Source of the DNA: Micromussa lordhowensis
Taxonomy: Eukaryota > Cnidaria > Anthozoa > Scleractinia > Lobophylliidae
Direction: 5' to 3'
NCBI GenBank assembly: GCA_964020085.1
Contig: OZ026601.1
Coordinates: 35,779,101 to 35,843,100, forward strand
Length of the DNA stretch: 64,000 nucleotides
The notes beneath the pieces were generated by a model that saw only the letters and a list, made by a program, of their open reading frames with translations, did not search any database and had not been told where the DNA came from. Positions 25,101 through 38,313 of the stretch are shown here, one piece after another (within the stretch, counting starts at the first letter, position 1; each line of letters begins with the position of its first letter). The position numbers were made by a program, and so were the translations under genes.

Positions 25101-28100
25101 ACCCTCAGACCTTTCTGGTGAATAATTTTTCCTTCCTTCAACCGCGGCGAAAACAAGACGATTGGGTGCGTTGTCAAGTGAGTTTTGAATACAGATCGCG
25201 GATTTAAAGCAGCTGCCTCGACTTTAGAAAACAAAAATTGGTAATGTGCAGTATTAGTTTGAAGTTGAATTCAGCTTTTAGCACGATAGGCAAAGCCACG
25301 GCCGATAAAATAACTGCAAAACTTGTAGAGAAAAACTCACGCTTTCTCTTTTGCGTGAAAATTAATTCAAACATGTGGTCATGCCGCGAATCACGTCTCT
25401 AAAATTTTGAACATTTTTGTGCTTTTAGATAAGTTTTTTGCCTCATCTTGAATGAAAATTTATTGTTATTGAACTTCCTGTCACGTTTCTTTCATTTGGT
25501 TGTCTATATTTGGGAATTTTAGGTTTTAAAAGTGAACAGTATTTTTGAACGCTGGAATTCTGCATATTTAATTTACGGCGACCCCTCGTGGTTTGTTTGT
25601 TTAGTGTATTCGCTTCCCTCAAATATATTTTATTGAGTCTTGTTCAGCTTCTACAGAACACCTGAGGATAGAACTAAGTTGGCACTAAATTTACACAGTT
25701 GAAAAACGATTTATCTCAAAATAATCGCCTTGTTTTTGTCGTCTTATTGATGTACATTTTTCAACTTTCTTTTGCTGCACTGTATTATTTCGTCGGGCGG
25801 CAAAAAAATTATCCGATTTCTTCTTTTTGAATTGGTTTTACGTGTGTTTTTCGCCTTTTATTTTCTGGTATTTTCTTAAATGTTCTCCGTTATAGTAAAA
25901 GAATGGAAATTCTGTTGTATTTGGTTTCGTTTCATCCTCTGAAGTAAACATTTAACTCATTTTTGCGTATTCAATTTTCTCGCCATTTTGTCACGCGGCG
26001 AAGAAAAAAATATAATTTCTTGTTTTCTTACAAGTTATACGCATCAAGTTGAGTTCTTTTTGTTGATATTTTTTACTATTTTGGCCGTTCATTTATTGAA
26101 CTTTAAATAAACAAAGTCTTGAAACCTGATCTTGTGTCTGTGGTTACTGCGCATATGGTTTATTTTTGTGCTTTCACTCGCTCTGACATATTTCCAAAAA
26201 ACGCCAGGAAATTAGGGGTGGGTCGCGGACAGTTTGATGCAGGAGTCAATGGGTTAAAATTTATTTTTTCATATAACTTTTTTGTTGTGTATATTGGTAG
26301 TTTTGAGGCATTGACTGGCATGGAAGCCTGAAAGACATGTTACATTGACAGCAGAAAACCACACATACACCGTTTGTGCTACACACACAAGGGAATCCAT
26401 CAGTTACATTTTGCGGCTACACATCCTCTTGTGTGTGATACTCTTGAGCCACAGGAAGTGTTGTTGCAACATATCCTTGCTACATTTTCCTTTGGTTTAT
26501 GCAGTTATGATTTTACCGCTGTGACATGTCTTTTGGTTATGTCAAGCTTAATGAAAGACATTAAGCCCTGGGTGTTCGTCAGCTAATTAACATAACTTAT
26601 CACAAGAGTTCTGGAGCGACAGCCTTCAGCTAGTGAAATATTTAATACAACAGTCTAGCTGAAAGCTCCTTCCTGACTAAATATTCACAAATCATCTTAA
26701 CTCACATCGTCTTCTTCAGACTCCTCACTGGACTGTGTTCCGTCACCACCTCCCTCCCCATCATCATCATCATCCTCATCCTCGTCCTCATCTTCTTCTT
26801 CCTCTTCCTCCTCATCTTCTTCATTCCCCTGCATACTGTCATCAGCTATCGAGTTGCTGTTCTCACCCTCAGGGTCAGCAATGTTGATGTCGGCTCTTGG
26901 ACGGCCTGGAGGCTTCTTCACCTTTACAACTGGGTATTTTTCAGCTTGAACTGCTTTCAGCCTAAATCAAGACAAGAAATCATTTCTCTTCTTAATCTTA
27001 GTATTAAGAACTTCTACAAAACTATATATAAGGATGAATAGTATAAATTGAGGCTACACCACAGTCAGCAACAAGTTTTCGCCACCCTCCAGTACACTTG
27101 AGAGGCCTCATTAATTTCTTGAAAAAGTAATGGTCTGTTCTTGCTGATGATGTTCCTCACAGTATATTGGGGAAATAGCAGGTTAATTTAAATCATTCAT
27201 GGTTTTATATGCATTCACTTGTCATGACAAGTTTTATGCTTGCAATCTGTAGAGCAAACAATTAGCGATATAAGATACTTTTGTGGTATAAAATACACCG
27301 TCAAAAGAGAGCTATAGTGTTCCGCAAATGAAATCATAAATAATTATATCATATAAGCAAATGACTTACTTTCGTATTTTGCCTTCCACCACCCACTTTT
27401 CCCGCCGTAAATTGGACATATGTTCAATGCTACTTTCAATTTCCCTGAGAAATAAACAGTAAAATTCAACGCTCACTATTAGACACATGATCAGTTAAAA
27501 ATAATAATAATAATGATAAGGGAGACAACTCGCCACAGCGTTTTACATAGGGTCCCCTATACTTTTTTTGTGACGCGTGAATGGGCATTTTTTTATTGCG
27601 TGAAGCGTGAATGAGGATTTATTTTTTCGTGATTCGTGAATGTATATTTTTCCGTCCTCGGGAAACTAGCTTTCGATTTCTTCGTGATCCGTGAAATATG
27701 TATTTACTTACGCGTGATTGTGAACCATCGACTTTTGCGGGAATAATTTTTCACTTTTTTGAAGCTCGTAAACTACACCAAACAGGATGTAAAAAGCGTG
27801 ATGGCCTGCGTTTCTCAACATCTCGACGCGTGTGCGGACGGAGGACTGAGAACTAACCACAGCAACAGTGAACAGCTGTATCGATGAGCAATGTGCATCA
27901 GGATTTCATGAGAGAATGGGCAAGAAACAATGGGAAGACTGTGCGGCAAAGAACTGTTAGACAGGAGACTACGAAATACAAATCAGGCACACTTCCGTTG
28001 AACATGTATCAGACTGAAGAACAACTGAAATTGGAGAAAAACTACAGTTTGATGGGGCAAGTGAGGACAGGGAAGAAGAAATTGAAGAAATTGAAGAAGA

Positions 28101-31100
28101 AAGAAGAAATTGAAGGTGACAAGTATAGTGATGAAAGTGGTAGTGACCCTGGCAGTGATCTGAGTGACGATGAACTGACCAGACAAAACTTGTCGTTTTT
28201 GAGACCCACTCGCTCAGGACGCAATGTCTCAATCAATAACAAGTATGGTGTGTAACTGTTTTTTTTCTGTAGTGACTCTGGATGAAATGAAATACATGCA
28301 TGTTGAGATTGAGGTTAATGTTTAAATGAGTGGAATTGACTAAACTAGCCGAACTACCGTAGCGGATAGTCATCCTACGCTCTACCACAAAGTTGTTTTC
28401 AATTAACCAAGCCACAAAAGATTTAGACATGCTGACGACCAGAACAGAGTCTGAAATTACCAAAAGATGGCCATGTGTAACTGTATCTACTGTGGTACTA
28501 TTGCCAGATACATTTTTGTAATGATTGTATTTGTATGTTTTGCTAAACGTGAATAGAATTTGTATTTTTACGTGAAAAATGATTTAGCCTTTGCATTTTT
28601 ACGTGAAACGTGATTGCTTACTTTTTTCTGTGAACGTGAAGCTGTTTTTCAAATTTTTCGTGATGCGTGAAAAGGGCAATTACTTTTGTGTGAAACTGTT
28701 TTCAGAAGAGGTATAGGGGACCCTCTTTACAGTGGGGCCCTCACTGAAGTGAGTGCCAGTAGTGGTGAATCTCTGATGCAGTACCTTTGTCAAAAATAGT
28801 GAAGAAAGTAGGTTCCGAGGGTTTTATTAAGGGCCAGGACACAGACAAGGGGCAAGGAGCAAATTGACCAGCTGTGAAGACAATTTTACCCAGCTGGTTT
28901 GACCACCAAGTGGGAAAGTTTTCTTTTAAAGAATTTCAGATCAAATAATAAGCCTGCCTGTGAAAACCAGTTGCCCTCCAGCTGATAATGTCAATGGAAC
29001 CACTGGGTTCATTGAATGAAATAATAATGAACCTACCTGCAGATAGTTCTACTACAAAGCAGCTCATTGCACAGGTAAGCCATGACTCCAGCCTTATCTG
29101 ACATTGTTAGAGCTTGGAATGGGGTGCTGACCAAAGCATCTGAGAGCTGGTAGACAGTATAGAACAGAATTACATAATGGCAGCCTGCATAAACTTACAA
29201 GGATTAGTGGTACCCAGGGAATTCTCAAGTGAGGTGGGGAGAGCAAACTTTATGACATGTATTCTATATGACATTCTTGCATTACAACCTTGTCAATTAT
29301 TTTGTCAAACAATTCCACACAGTATTCTTAGTTTGGACAATTATATCAGAACAAGCTGACGATTCTTTGCTGTCCTTGTAACCCGTGCCAGGTTTTTTTA
29401 TCGGAATTTCTTTTGTAATTATTTTGCACAGCTCTGTAAAAGATTGCACTAGTATGAAATGGACACTGTAGGTAAACAAGGATCTTATCATTAGATATTT
29501 ATTTTATGTTGAAAGCAGAAACCCGTTAAAGTTTGACCTCTATTAAGCGGCCACCCTCCATTAAGAAGCCACTTTCCAAAGTCCCGAACTATTCGTCAGT
29601 AAAATGCCGTATTTGATACCTCTTTTCAACAGCCACCTCTTTTAAGCGGCCGCGGCCACCTTTTTGCTGTTGCAAGTTTAGTTTTTATTGCTTTTTTACC
29701 TCTGTTAAGTGGCCAGCAATTTATAATATTACGGTGATAACTGACAACAACAAGAACTGCAATTTAATCTCCTCTACACAAGCCACAATATTTCTTTGTA
29801 CATACTGAACACTAAAAAATACTGTATATTGACTTCATGCTCTCTGTGTTAGCGCTACACAACTTTGCACAGACTTGAAATGCGCAAATACAGTTGACTT
29901 ATGGTTGTTTCAATGATTTTTGCACTTATCATCACATATGTTCACGTTCAACAAGCGTTTCGCTATACAGAGGCAATAAAACTATGTTGCCATTTCTACC
30001 CAATTTATACTGTACTTCTATTAAGCAGCCAGTTTTCAAAGTCCCGAGGGTAGCCGCTTAAGAGATGTCCGACTATATAATCAAACATACATGTAATGCT
30101 TGCAAGTATAAAAAGAATATTAAAGTAGTTAAAAAATGTTCAATTACTGTTCCTCACCGGGTGTGGATCCCCAGCATTTCTTGACAATATAAAAAGTCTT
30201 AAAACTTCTGAGAAATTTGCCTCGTTCAGCTCCACCTTGGCTAATGCAACCCCTAATGTTGTAAAAGACTGTTGAAAGATGATAACAACAGTCACAATTT
30301 AATACTACATGCATCACTCATGACTACATTTACATGGTGAGGAGAAAAGACAGGAAGTACATTCCATACCAAACTAGGAATTAAACAAATTTTGTTTTTT
30401 TCTCCATATGTGTGTTTGACGTGTTTGGGAACAGCTTTAATTTCTAACGGGCTGTACAGCAAGGTATGGCCCACTGAATTGACCAATTGTAACAATGTCT
30501 GTCGGAACTCAACTGTAAATTTAGTCTTTTTAGCTCATCTCCTTCTGGGCAGAGTAAAGGAAGACAACATGCACTTAACTTGACAAAAACAAATTAAAAA
30601 CTCACATTGGGTCCCTCACATCCTGGATCCTCTAAAGCAGAGATAAGAAGACTTTGACACAGAGGCACCAGAACATCCTCACTGCCGTCGTTTAACAAGG
30701 ATGACTGCATCTCCCAAAGAGAAGGAATCTCAGAAGAATCTGAAGTCAAAATAAAATGTTCAGGGCAACACTAATCATGGTGAGGGTGCAGGGAGTGGTT
30801 ATCAACATGGGGCAGAAATATGGCACAAATAAAGACTCTCTGGACAGGTACCTCATTGTAATTTTGTAGTAAAACAGTTTTTAATTACATGTACCAGTAG
30901 GTTCCAATTCTCAAATTGAAACATTTGGAGGTAACAGGCACCCTCCACCCCCTGGTAAATCTTGGATCTGCCCCTGTCATATAATTCAACTGGGCTTTAA
31001 GGAGCTCCAAATTTCCAGGACTTTGTTTGGTAATTAAGCTTATGACAGTTCTGAGAATTTGATCATACATCAAAACACTTTCCCTCAATTGACAGAGGCA

Positions 31101-34100
31101 GCCTGGACATGTTGACTGGACGCTGGGTTGAAACCAAGAGGTCCCTGGTGTTGTTCTCAGTAGTCACAGGTTCAATTCATTGACCCCACTTTGCAAAGCC
31201 TACAAATATTTAACAATTAGATTATGAGCTCAAGATTTCTATGAGGTGATAGTTGATGAGGCCGAAGGCCGAATCAACTATCGCCTCATAGAAATCGAGA
31301 GCGAGTAATCTAATTGTTTTAGTAGAATTCTAACTGAAATTAATGCAAATAACGGTTTCCAATGATTTTCCCACGCATTATTGAACTTTATCCATAAACA
31401 AAGTTGCACGTATCGAACTGCCTTGGCAAATTTGCAGTTGTTTACAATATTTTCAAGTTTTTAAAGTCAAGAAACCTTAAAAGTGCTTCTTTTAGTCTTC
31501 TTCTGTTTACATCTAAAATTCCTTCCAAAACGTTGGAAAACTATAAAAAACATCGCATTTCGTGGACGACCAGCGGCCAACTGTACTCTAATGGCTGATA
31601 GTATACGAGTAGCTCAGCCAATCAGATTGCAGCATTTGCATTAGTATACTAGTAGAATTCTACTAACTAGGATTATGAACTATTGCCTGGCTTTCATGGG
31701 ATGTTATCATTGTCCAAAATTAAAAATAAGTAATCGTTCTGGAGTTTTAGTTTCATCAGATGCAAGTCCCTCTAACAACTTGACATTTTACAATGTTTAA
31801 GCTTGACAGAGTTCCTCATTTTGTTATAAAGCACATTTGAAGCCTCTTGTCATAACTGTTGTCTATTATTATTTGTAATACCGTAAGTTTATCAGTGGCC
31901 TCTAGTCATTGTTGTCAATTTTGGTTTCTTTAGCTCTCTTGTTGCCTTTGTATTCATTTTCTGTAAACATGACCCGCCTAGATTAGCTTAGCTACCGACG
32001 GGCATGTTATAATTTTACTTTCACTTAAAACACAATAAAATATATGAATGCATGTATGTATGTATACACAGCTCTATAAATTTGGGTGAAACACTTTTTA
32101 AAATAACACATGAATGAAAAACTGCACAGACCTAAATCTTGGCAAGGTTGTTTAATATATATTAATAATGTACCATATTCCAGATTCTTGACTTTATTTA
32201 TTGAATGGTTAAGATTTTTAGCTTTGATCACATGACTGGTGGAAACCAGCAATACTATGTACTATGTACCAGCAATACTATGTATGCTGAAGACCAGCTT
32301 TAAGCTCAGTGCACTACAGTCGCACATTTAATTTTTTTCATGACTTTCAGTAATCTTGTCACCTGCAGGGTTGTAGCTAAGAAAATAGTCTCCCAGTTTG
32401 AGATTTTCATAAGCCGGTCACCATTTTTCGCAAAATTCATCCCAATCTTTTCCAAAGCCTGGGATGTGGGGCTACCAAGCTTCGTGTTTACAAGATGGCA
32501 GACGCCTTGTCTCATGGGTTGGTGCTTTACATAGGGATAACCTCATGCACTTTTCCCCCTTGGACAGAGTTGTCCAAGAAAAATTGCTATGACGCAGAAC
32601 AAGGAAAGAGAACACGATAAACAAGTGCTCAAAACTATTTTTTTCAATTACTTTACTCACTGGAGTGGCACCGATACTCAAGGTGGTCAGAAATTTATTC
32701 CAAACTTTTCATTTAGTTGATTTAGACGGTTCAATATGGTTCAGATATCAAATGATTGTATGTGCGTAACGTAAAACCGTTCGTTGTTCTTTACCGATCG
32801 CTCGCCAAAATCCAGCCAGCCATCACCTCTTTCTCAGCCGGCGAATTTAGCAGGCAGCCAGCGCTTAGCGACAACCTTGCACCTGTCTGTCAACAATGCA
32901 CTAGTAATGAAACAAGCAAGTGGCTGTTGATCAGTCTTGATAAGTCCTTACCCAGGTCTAAAGCTTCACCAAAGTTGTGTACAAACTCTTGTACCATCAG
33001 CAAGTCTGCAAATGCACCTCCAGGTGTCTGAAGACCTATGACTCGTGCCAACTCAGGTAATGCCTTGAGAAAGAAAATTGAAAATCAATTTATTGTCTGA
33101 AATATGTGGTGGAAAGGTTATTTTGTAAACTTTGTGAACCTGCTGACCAGTACCGTCCAGATATAAGAAAAAGGTAGTCTGCAATTGAGTCAAGTGGTCA
33201 ATCAGGCCGGAGTTTATCCCAGTTTCTGTAGCATGAAACGACTAGGAAGCCACCAGGGGCATATTTAACATGCTGTTATGACTCATGACTCTGTTTTCTT
33301 TTAGCTGAAAAATGAATTATTACCTTACTATCCTTGAGTACCATGTCTTCAACCGGCTTCTTTAATTCACGAGCTAAGATCATTTCTCTTCTCTTTTGCT
33401 CCTGTAAAAGATTGTTATCCAAACATGAGAAGAGGGTTTTAAGTATGAAATGGATAACACAAATGTAGGTGGACAACTACCTCTCCAGTATAACAAATTC
33501 GTAGACAAAAAAGTGACTGGTGGTCACGATATAACCATCACATTTCTTACAAGTTTTTTCTCTCTCAACAACTTCTTTTCCATCTTCTTCTCCTCCTTTA
33601 ATCTCTCACGCTCCTGAAAAAAAGCAGGACAGAGATTTGATCCTCAATGTTTTATTGAATGTTTTCTTTTTTATTGCATCATAAAAAATACATGATAATA
33701 GGTATGTCACACCTCTTGTTTCCTTTGAGATTCGATTGCTCTGATCATCATTTGCTGCTGTTTTTTCTGTTCTTTTTCCTGGAGCAAAGATTGAGCCAAA
33801 GCGAAAAACAAACATTGAACAACAACCTTACAGTAAAGAATAACTTAATAGTGAACAAAAAGTAACTAAATTGTTGTGTCTCATTTCATGTCAAAGAATA
33901 TAAGACTATTTTAAAAAAAAAAGCATACCACATACCTGCTGCTTAAGTAGGACAGCCTGTTGCCGTTTAAGTTCCCTTTCCTGAATAAAAACAAAGAAAA
34001 TTAGAGAAGCCATTTCAAACAAGGACACTTTCAGCAGAGAGGAAATATGACATGACGTAACATTGCATGGTGTAATGTGTCATATTTTGTTTCTGCTTCA

Positions 34101-37100
34101 AAGCCAATCCACAATCAAGTTATTAGGGTGCTTAAGCAAACCACAACAATGATGGCAAAAAGAACGTCATGAAACAAAAGGTATAAAAAGCAGAACAATG
34201 GCTGTGCATGTGCATTATAAATCTTTGTACATTCTTTGCAGTTCTCTGCAAGCAAGAACATGAAATGACCAAGTTCTGCATAGTCTGAGGAACACAGACG
34301 ACATCTGCTAATTTTTTTGGATTTCCATTTGGAGTCAAACACTGAGCATGTTTTAGAGCCACTGGCGTAATGAACAGATCTAGACAATTGCGGATTTCGC
34401 TGGTAAAATTTTAATTCATTATTGACTAGGCGTTGTCCCTGGCATCACAGTTGTTGTTGCTTAAGCTCCCTGATCTAAAGAGAAGAGTTAGTTTTTCTAA
34501 AAGAACTAGGCCCACAGCCTACTCTTTACCTTTGCCTTCTTCATGGCATCCTCATACTTGGCATTAGCTGCATCTTCCTTCTTTTTTCGACGAGCCTGAT
34601 GAAATGATCAATTACCAGTCTGTATGACTACTAGTGTTTACAGGGTTCAGAGAAAACCAATTTCCAAGTTTGCCCTTCAAGAGTGACTTTGATAAACAAG
34701 CCCAAAAATCCTTCTCACTCATCTCCCCCTCCTCTTAACTTTACTTCCACAGACTAGTAAGTAATCTGAATTTCTTGAAAAATGGTCAGGGAAAAAAACC
34801 TTATTTGCCCATCAGGACAGACCCACTAGACCAGCTATAAAATCCACTTTACCCGGGCTATTGAACACAAGTTTCTTTGCATTCTGGTTTAGTCGCTGAT
34901 GTTGTTACCATGTCACCTAAGCACGCTATATGATCATTGCATAACCAGTTGTGGAAACAGGCTAAACAGGAATATTTATCATAATTATATGCCCTTTCTG
35001 TAAATAGATTTGTAAAAAAATAAATAAATAAATGGTAAAAAAAAAAGCTCACCAGCTGCCTCTGCTCTCTAGCCCTCTCTTTAGCGAGCCGCTTCTGTTC
35101 CGCAAGCATCCTCACTGAAAAAAGAAGAAGTAAAACTCTGTCAGATCAGTCTGCTAAATACCATCACTTCAGACAGTATAAGAGACAAGGCCACTTTGAC
35201 TTGAGAGAATGCAGGGCAAAAAGTAATATACAGGTCATTCAACCCTATAAACAACTGCCTCATAATGTGCAAGTTGGGTGCCTGAGACATCAAGGAGCTT
35301 CCACTATGGAGACTGCTCACATGGCTGGCCAAGCCTGGCAACCCAGCCATGAGCCCCCACACGGAAGGCAGAAAAACAGGCACCCATCACACTGAAAAAA
35401 CAGTGGAAAGAGAGGGAGGGACAGGGGGAGGAGAAGAGTCCTCACACTTAAGAAAATGCCAACGCGCAAGAAAAATGCTGTAGAATCAATGCAAAGCTGA
35501 CCAAGAACACATGGAATCCTGGCACATGCACTGCTTATCTAAACGCTGATGACCACGAAGTACAATGTAAGACTTGCACTCCTTGTTGTACCAGGAAATG
35601 GCTGCCATTAAGGGCCATTACCCTGTAACACCTGTAACAGCCATGTACGACTGGTAGGGTATTGATGATACAGGTAAACTTGCAGTTATTGAGACAATTC
35701 ACCTACATAGCAACAAGCATGTACAGGTGTGAAGATCAAGATAAGAGGTGACTCAAATCTTAATGACCCAACTGCTGGAAAAAATAACATACAAGTGCAA
35801 TTGTTGTCTTGTCTATACCTCTTGGCTATATTCTTGCCTTCAAAACTAAATAGCAAAGTTCTATTTCTTGTGTTATCTACCTCTTTCTTTTTTGGCTTCT
35901 CGTGCTGCTTGTAGAGCTTCTCGCTTCATTGCCTTATTACGCATCCTTGCCTCAGCTATGAGAAATCAAGCAGACATGTCACACTTGTACTGTGATAAGT
36001 TCTTGTTGTGTCGATAACATTTACATGTATATTGTGACATGCAACATGAGATGTCAACAAACAGCACACAAGTCTCTTTCTTCAGTTGCATCTTGAAATG
36101 AAACAGGATGCTCATTTTTACACTACTGCTTCCAAAGACATAGTTTGATGCCAGAGAAAAACCATTCTTGTATGAACGAAAAACATCACAAACCCAAACA
36201 CTCTGAAGATTTCTGATGACACCAGCATCACTGGAAACGCCCTACAGTCACTTGCTCCATAGCAAACCATTGAAGAGAATGATATACCAAACCTGTCTCA
36301 ACTTCATAATGATTTCCCATAGTTTTTAAAATGTGAGCGATAAGCATCACTCATTTGCGAGTGGTGTACATTGACACAAGCACACAAAACAAACATTATT
36401 CATTATTTTTAAACTGATAATTGCCATGCCTGCACAACAGTATTTTAAGACTTTCAAAATTTTTAAAAGCAATGCCAGCAATCCATAAATATGTGAATTT
36501 AATAAACACCTCTCTCTCTTTTGGCCATCTTAACTGCTTCCAACGCAGCTTCGCGTTGCACTTTTTCTAGTCGTTTAGCTGCAGCTGCTTTTTGGGCCAT
36601 TTCTGAAATGAAATGGTCAGACATGGCCAAAAATTAAAGTACAAGATTAAGTGGACAAGTGTGTCTTTAAGACAGGTTAAACCATCCTGATAAGACGCAC
36701 TTGTGGGAATTAGTTTGCGATGCAGATACCATCACATCACATTATTGATGGTATATGCTTCTGTTAAATAATTAAGTTAACATTAATCATATCAAAAACA
36801 AAATTCTTGATTCTGATTGGTTCTCTACAGACCTGAATTGTTGTAACTTTTAGGCACACACAGGTCACAGGTGTCAAATTACAACTGCTGTAAATATTTT
36901 CAAAGGTTTGTCGGTTACGTCAGTAGAACCAATGAATACTGCTAAGTTTTTGTGCAATGAAAGATAAAAAAAGTGTTCTTAGTCTTGAATTTTGTTAGTG
37001 ATATGATTCATTGGCAATAGGACTTTGCGTATAACAATTCAGGAGTAATTGTACCAGCATTTTCAAATAAGCCTCCAAATTAACAGCGATCTTTAAAGGT

Positions 37101-38263
37101 TCCTCCTTGAATTGCACTCACTTAGTTCTATTACCATTACAAATTAACATTAGTCTTAATTAACCTCTTTCTCTCTTGGCCATCTTAGCAGCATCCATGG
37201 CAGCTTGCCGTTGAGCCTTTCTTAAAAGTTTAGCTTCCGCAGCTTTCTGAACCATTTCTGCAGTGAAATTGAAATCACCTTCACTGAATCAAATTTGGAG
37301 CACAACTCAAATCCCCACACAAGTAGTCTGGTATGGAGCAAGTTTTATCCGCAGAGAGCAGATGTGCATTTTTCTCTCAAAGGACATTTGGAGCACTTTT
37401 ACTGTGGGCATGGCAGCATGTGCCGGTGAGAAATCCAACATTGCACTTTCCTCATCAACTCGACCACTTATTGGATTTAATTACTCAGAACAATCTGAAC
37501 TGGGCAGTTAGTTGTCAAAAACTATTTAAAACTTCCCAAATATACATCAACCAATCAGAAAGATGGTACTTAAACAATTGCACAGTTTATCGGTATCACT
37601 CAGCTGGTAAATATCAGTGATTTCCTGCCATCATTTTCAGTATTCATTCTTGCAAACAAAGCAAGTGTGAATTCAAAGAAAGACTGCATAATTTGTAGGA
37701 AATATCAGTGTAATCTGCTTTATTCTCCACAATTGATTAAGTGATATAAGTGATATCAACAATTCACCTTAAAGTTTACAGCTGCATAAAATAACCAGAA
37801 TTATCATATGACCCGTACAGCCCTGCGAGCAATTTCCTTGGAAAACCATAAGAAAAAAGGTCCCGTATGAGGGCCATACGCGTCAATGTGATAGGGCCGG
37901 AAAAACGCGTACGGCCCCGTTAAAAACAATGCAAAACAATTTTGTTGCTAAAAAGTGTTTCCTTGAAAATGAGTGAAAGCGAACATTCCGACAGTGAGTT
38001 CTATTATCCTGGTGAGCTTTTGGACACCGAAATGCTGCAATTACCTACTCACAGTGAAGCAACAGAAAGAAAGTCACTACTCTCGAAACGAAGCAATGCT
38101 GCCGCGCACGGCCTTGTTCCACCAAAGAATGAAAATGAAAAAAGAGTGGTCATATGATAAAATGCTTATTGACTGAGTGAGGTTGGGCCGGACGTGAAAA
38201 TATTTGGCTCTCGGTCAGGACGCACAGACCTTGCTGCGCTCAGTCCGTACGTCCTGACCTCGA

Positions 38264-38313
<50 letters not shown>

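Larger units (their letters stand above)
23773..26253. mobile_element. piggyBac-like element (2.48 kb), TTAA target sites, non-autonomous
   Basis: The ends are CCCATTGACTCCTG and its exact inverse CAGGAGTCAATGGG. Each is bordered by TTAA (23769-23772 and 26254-26257). TTAA duplication and a CCC start are piggyBac hallmarks. Near the left end the palindrome gccggccg is repeated four times. No transposase ORF is visible. Two other foldbacks are nested inside (23937-24075, 24663-24785). It sits in the BAZ2 intron between exons 23 and 22. Confidence 0.72.
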
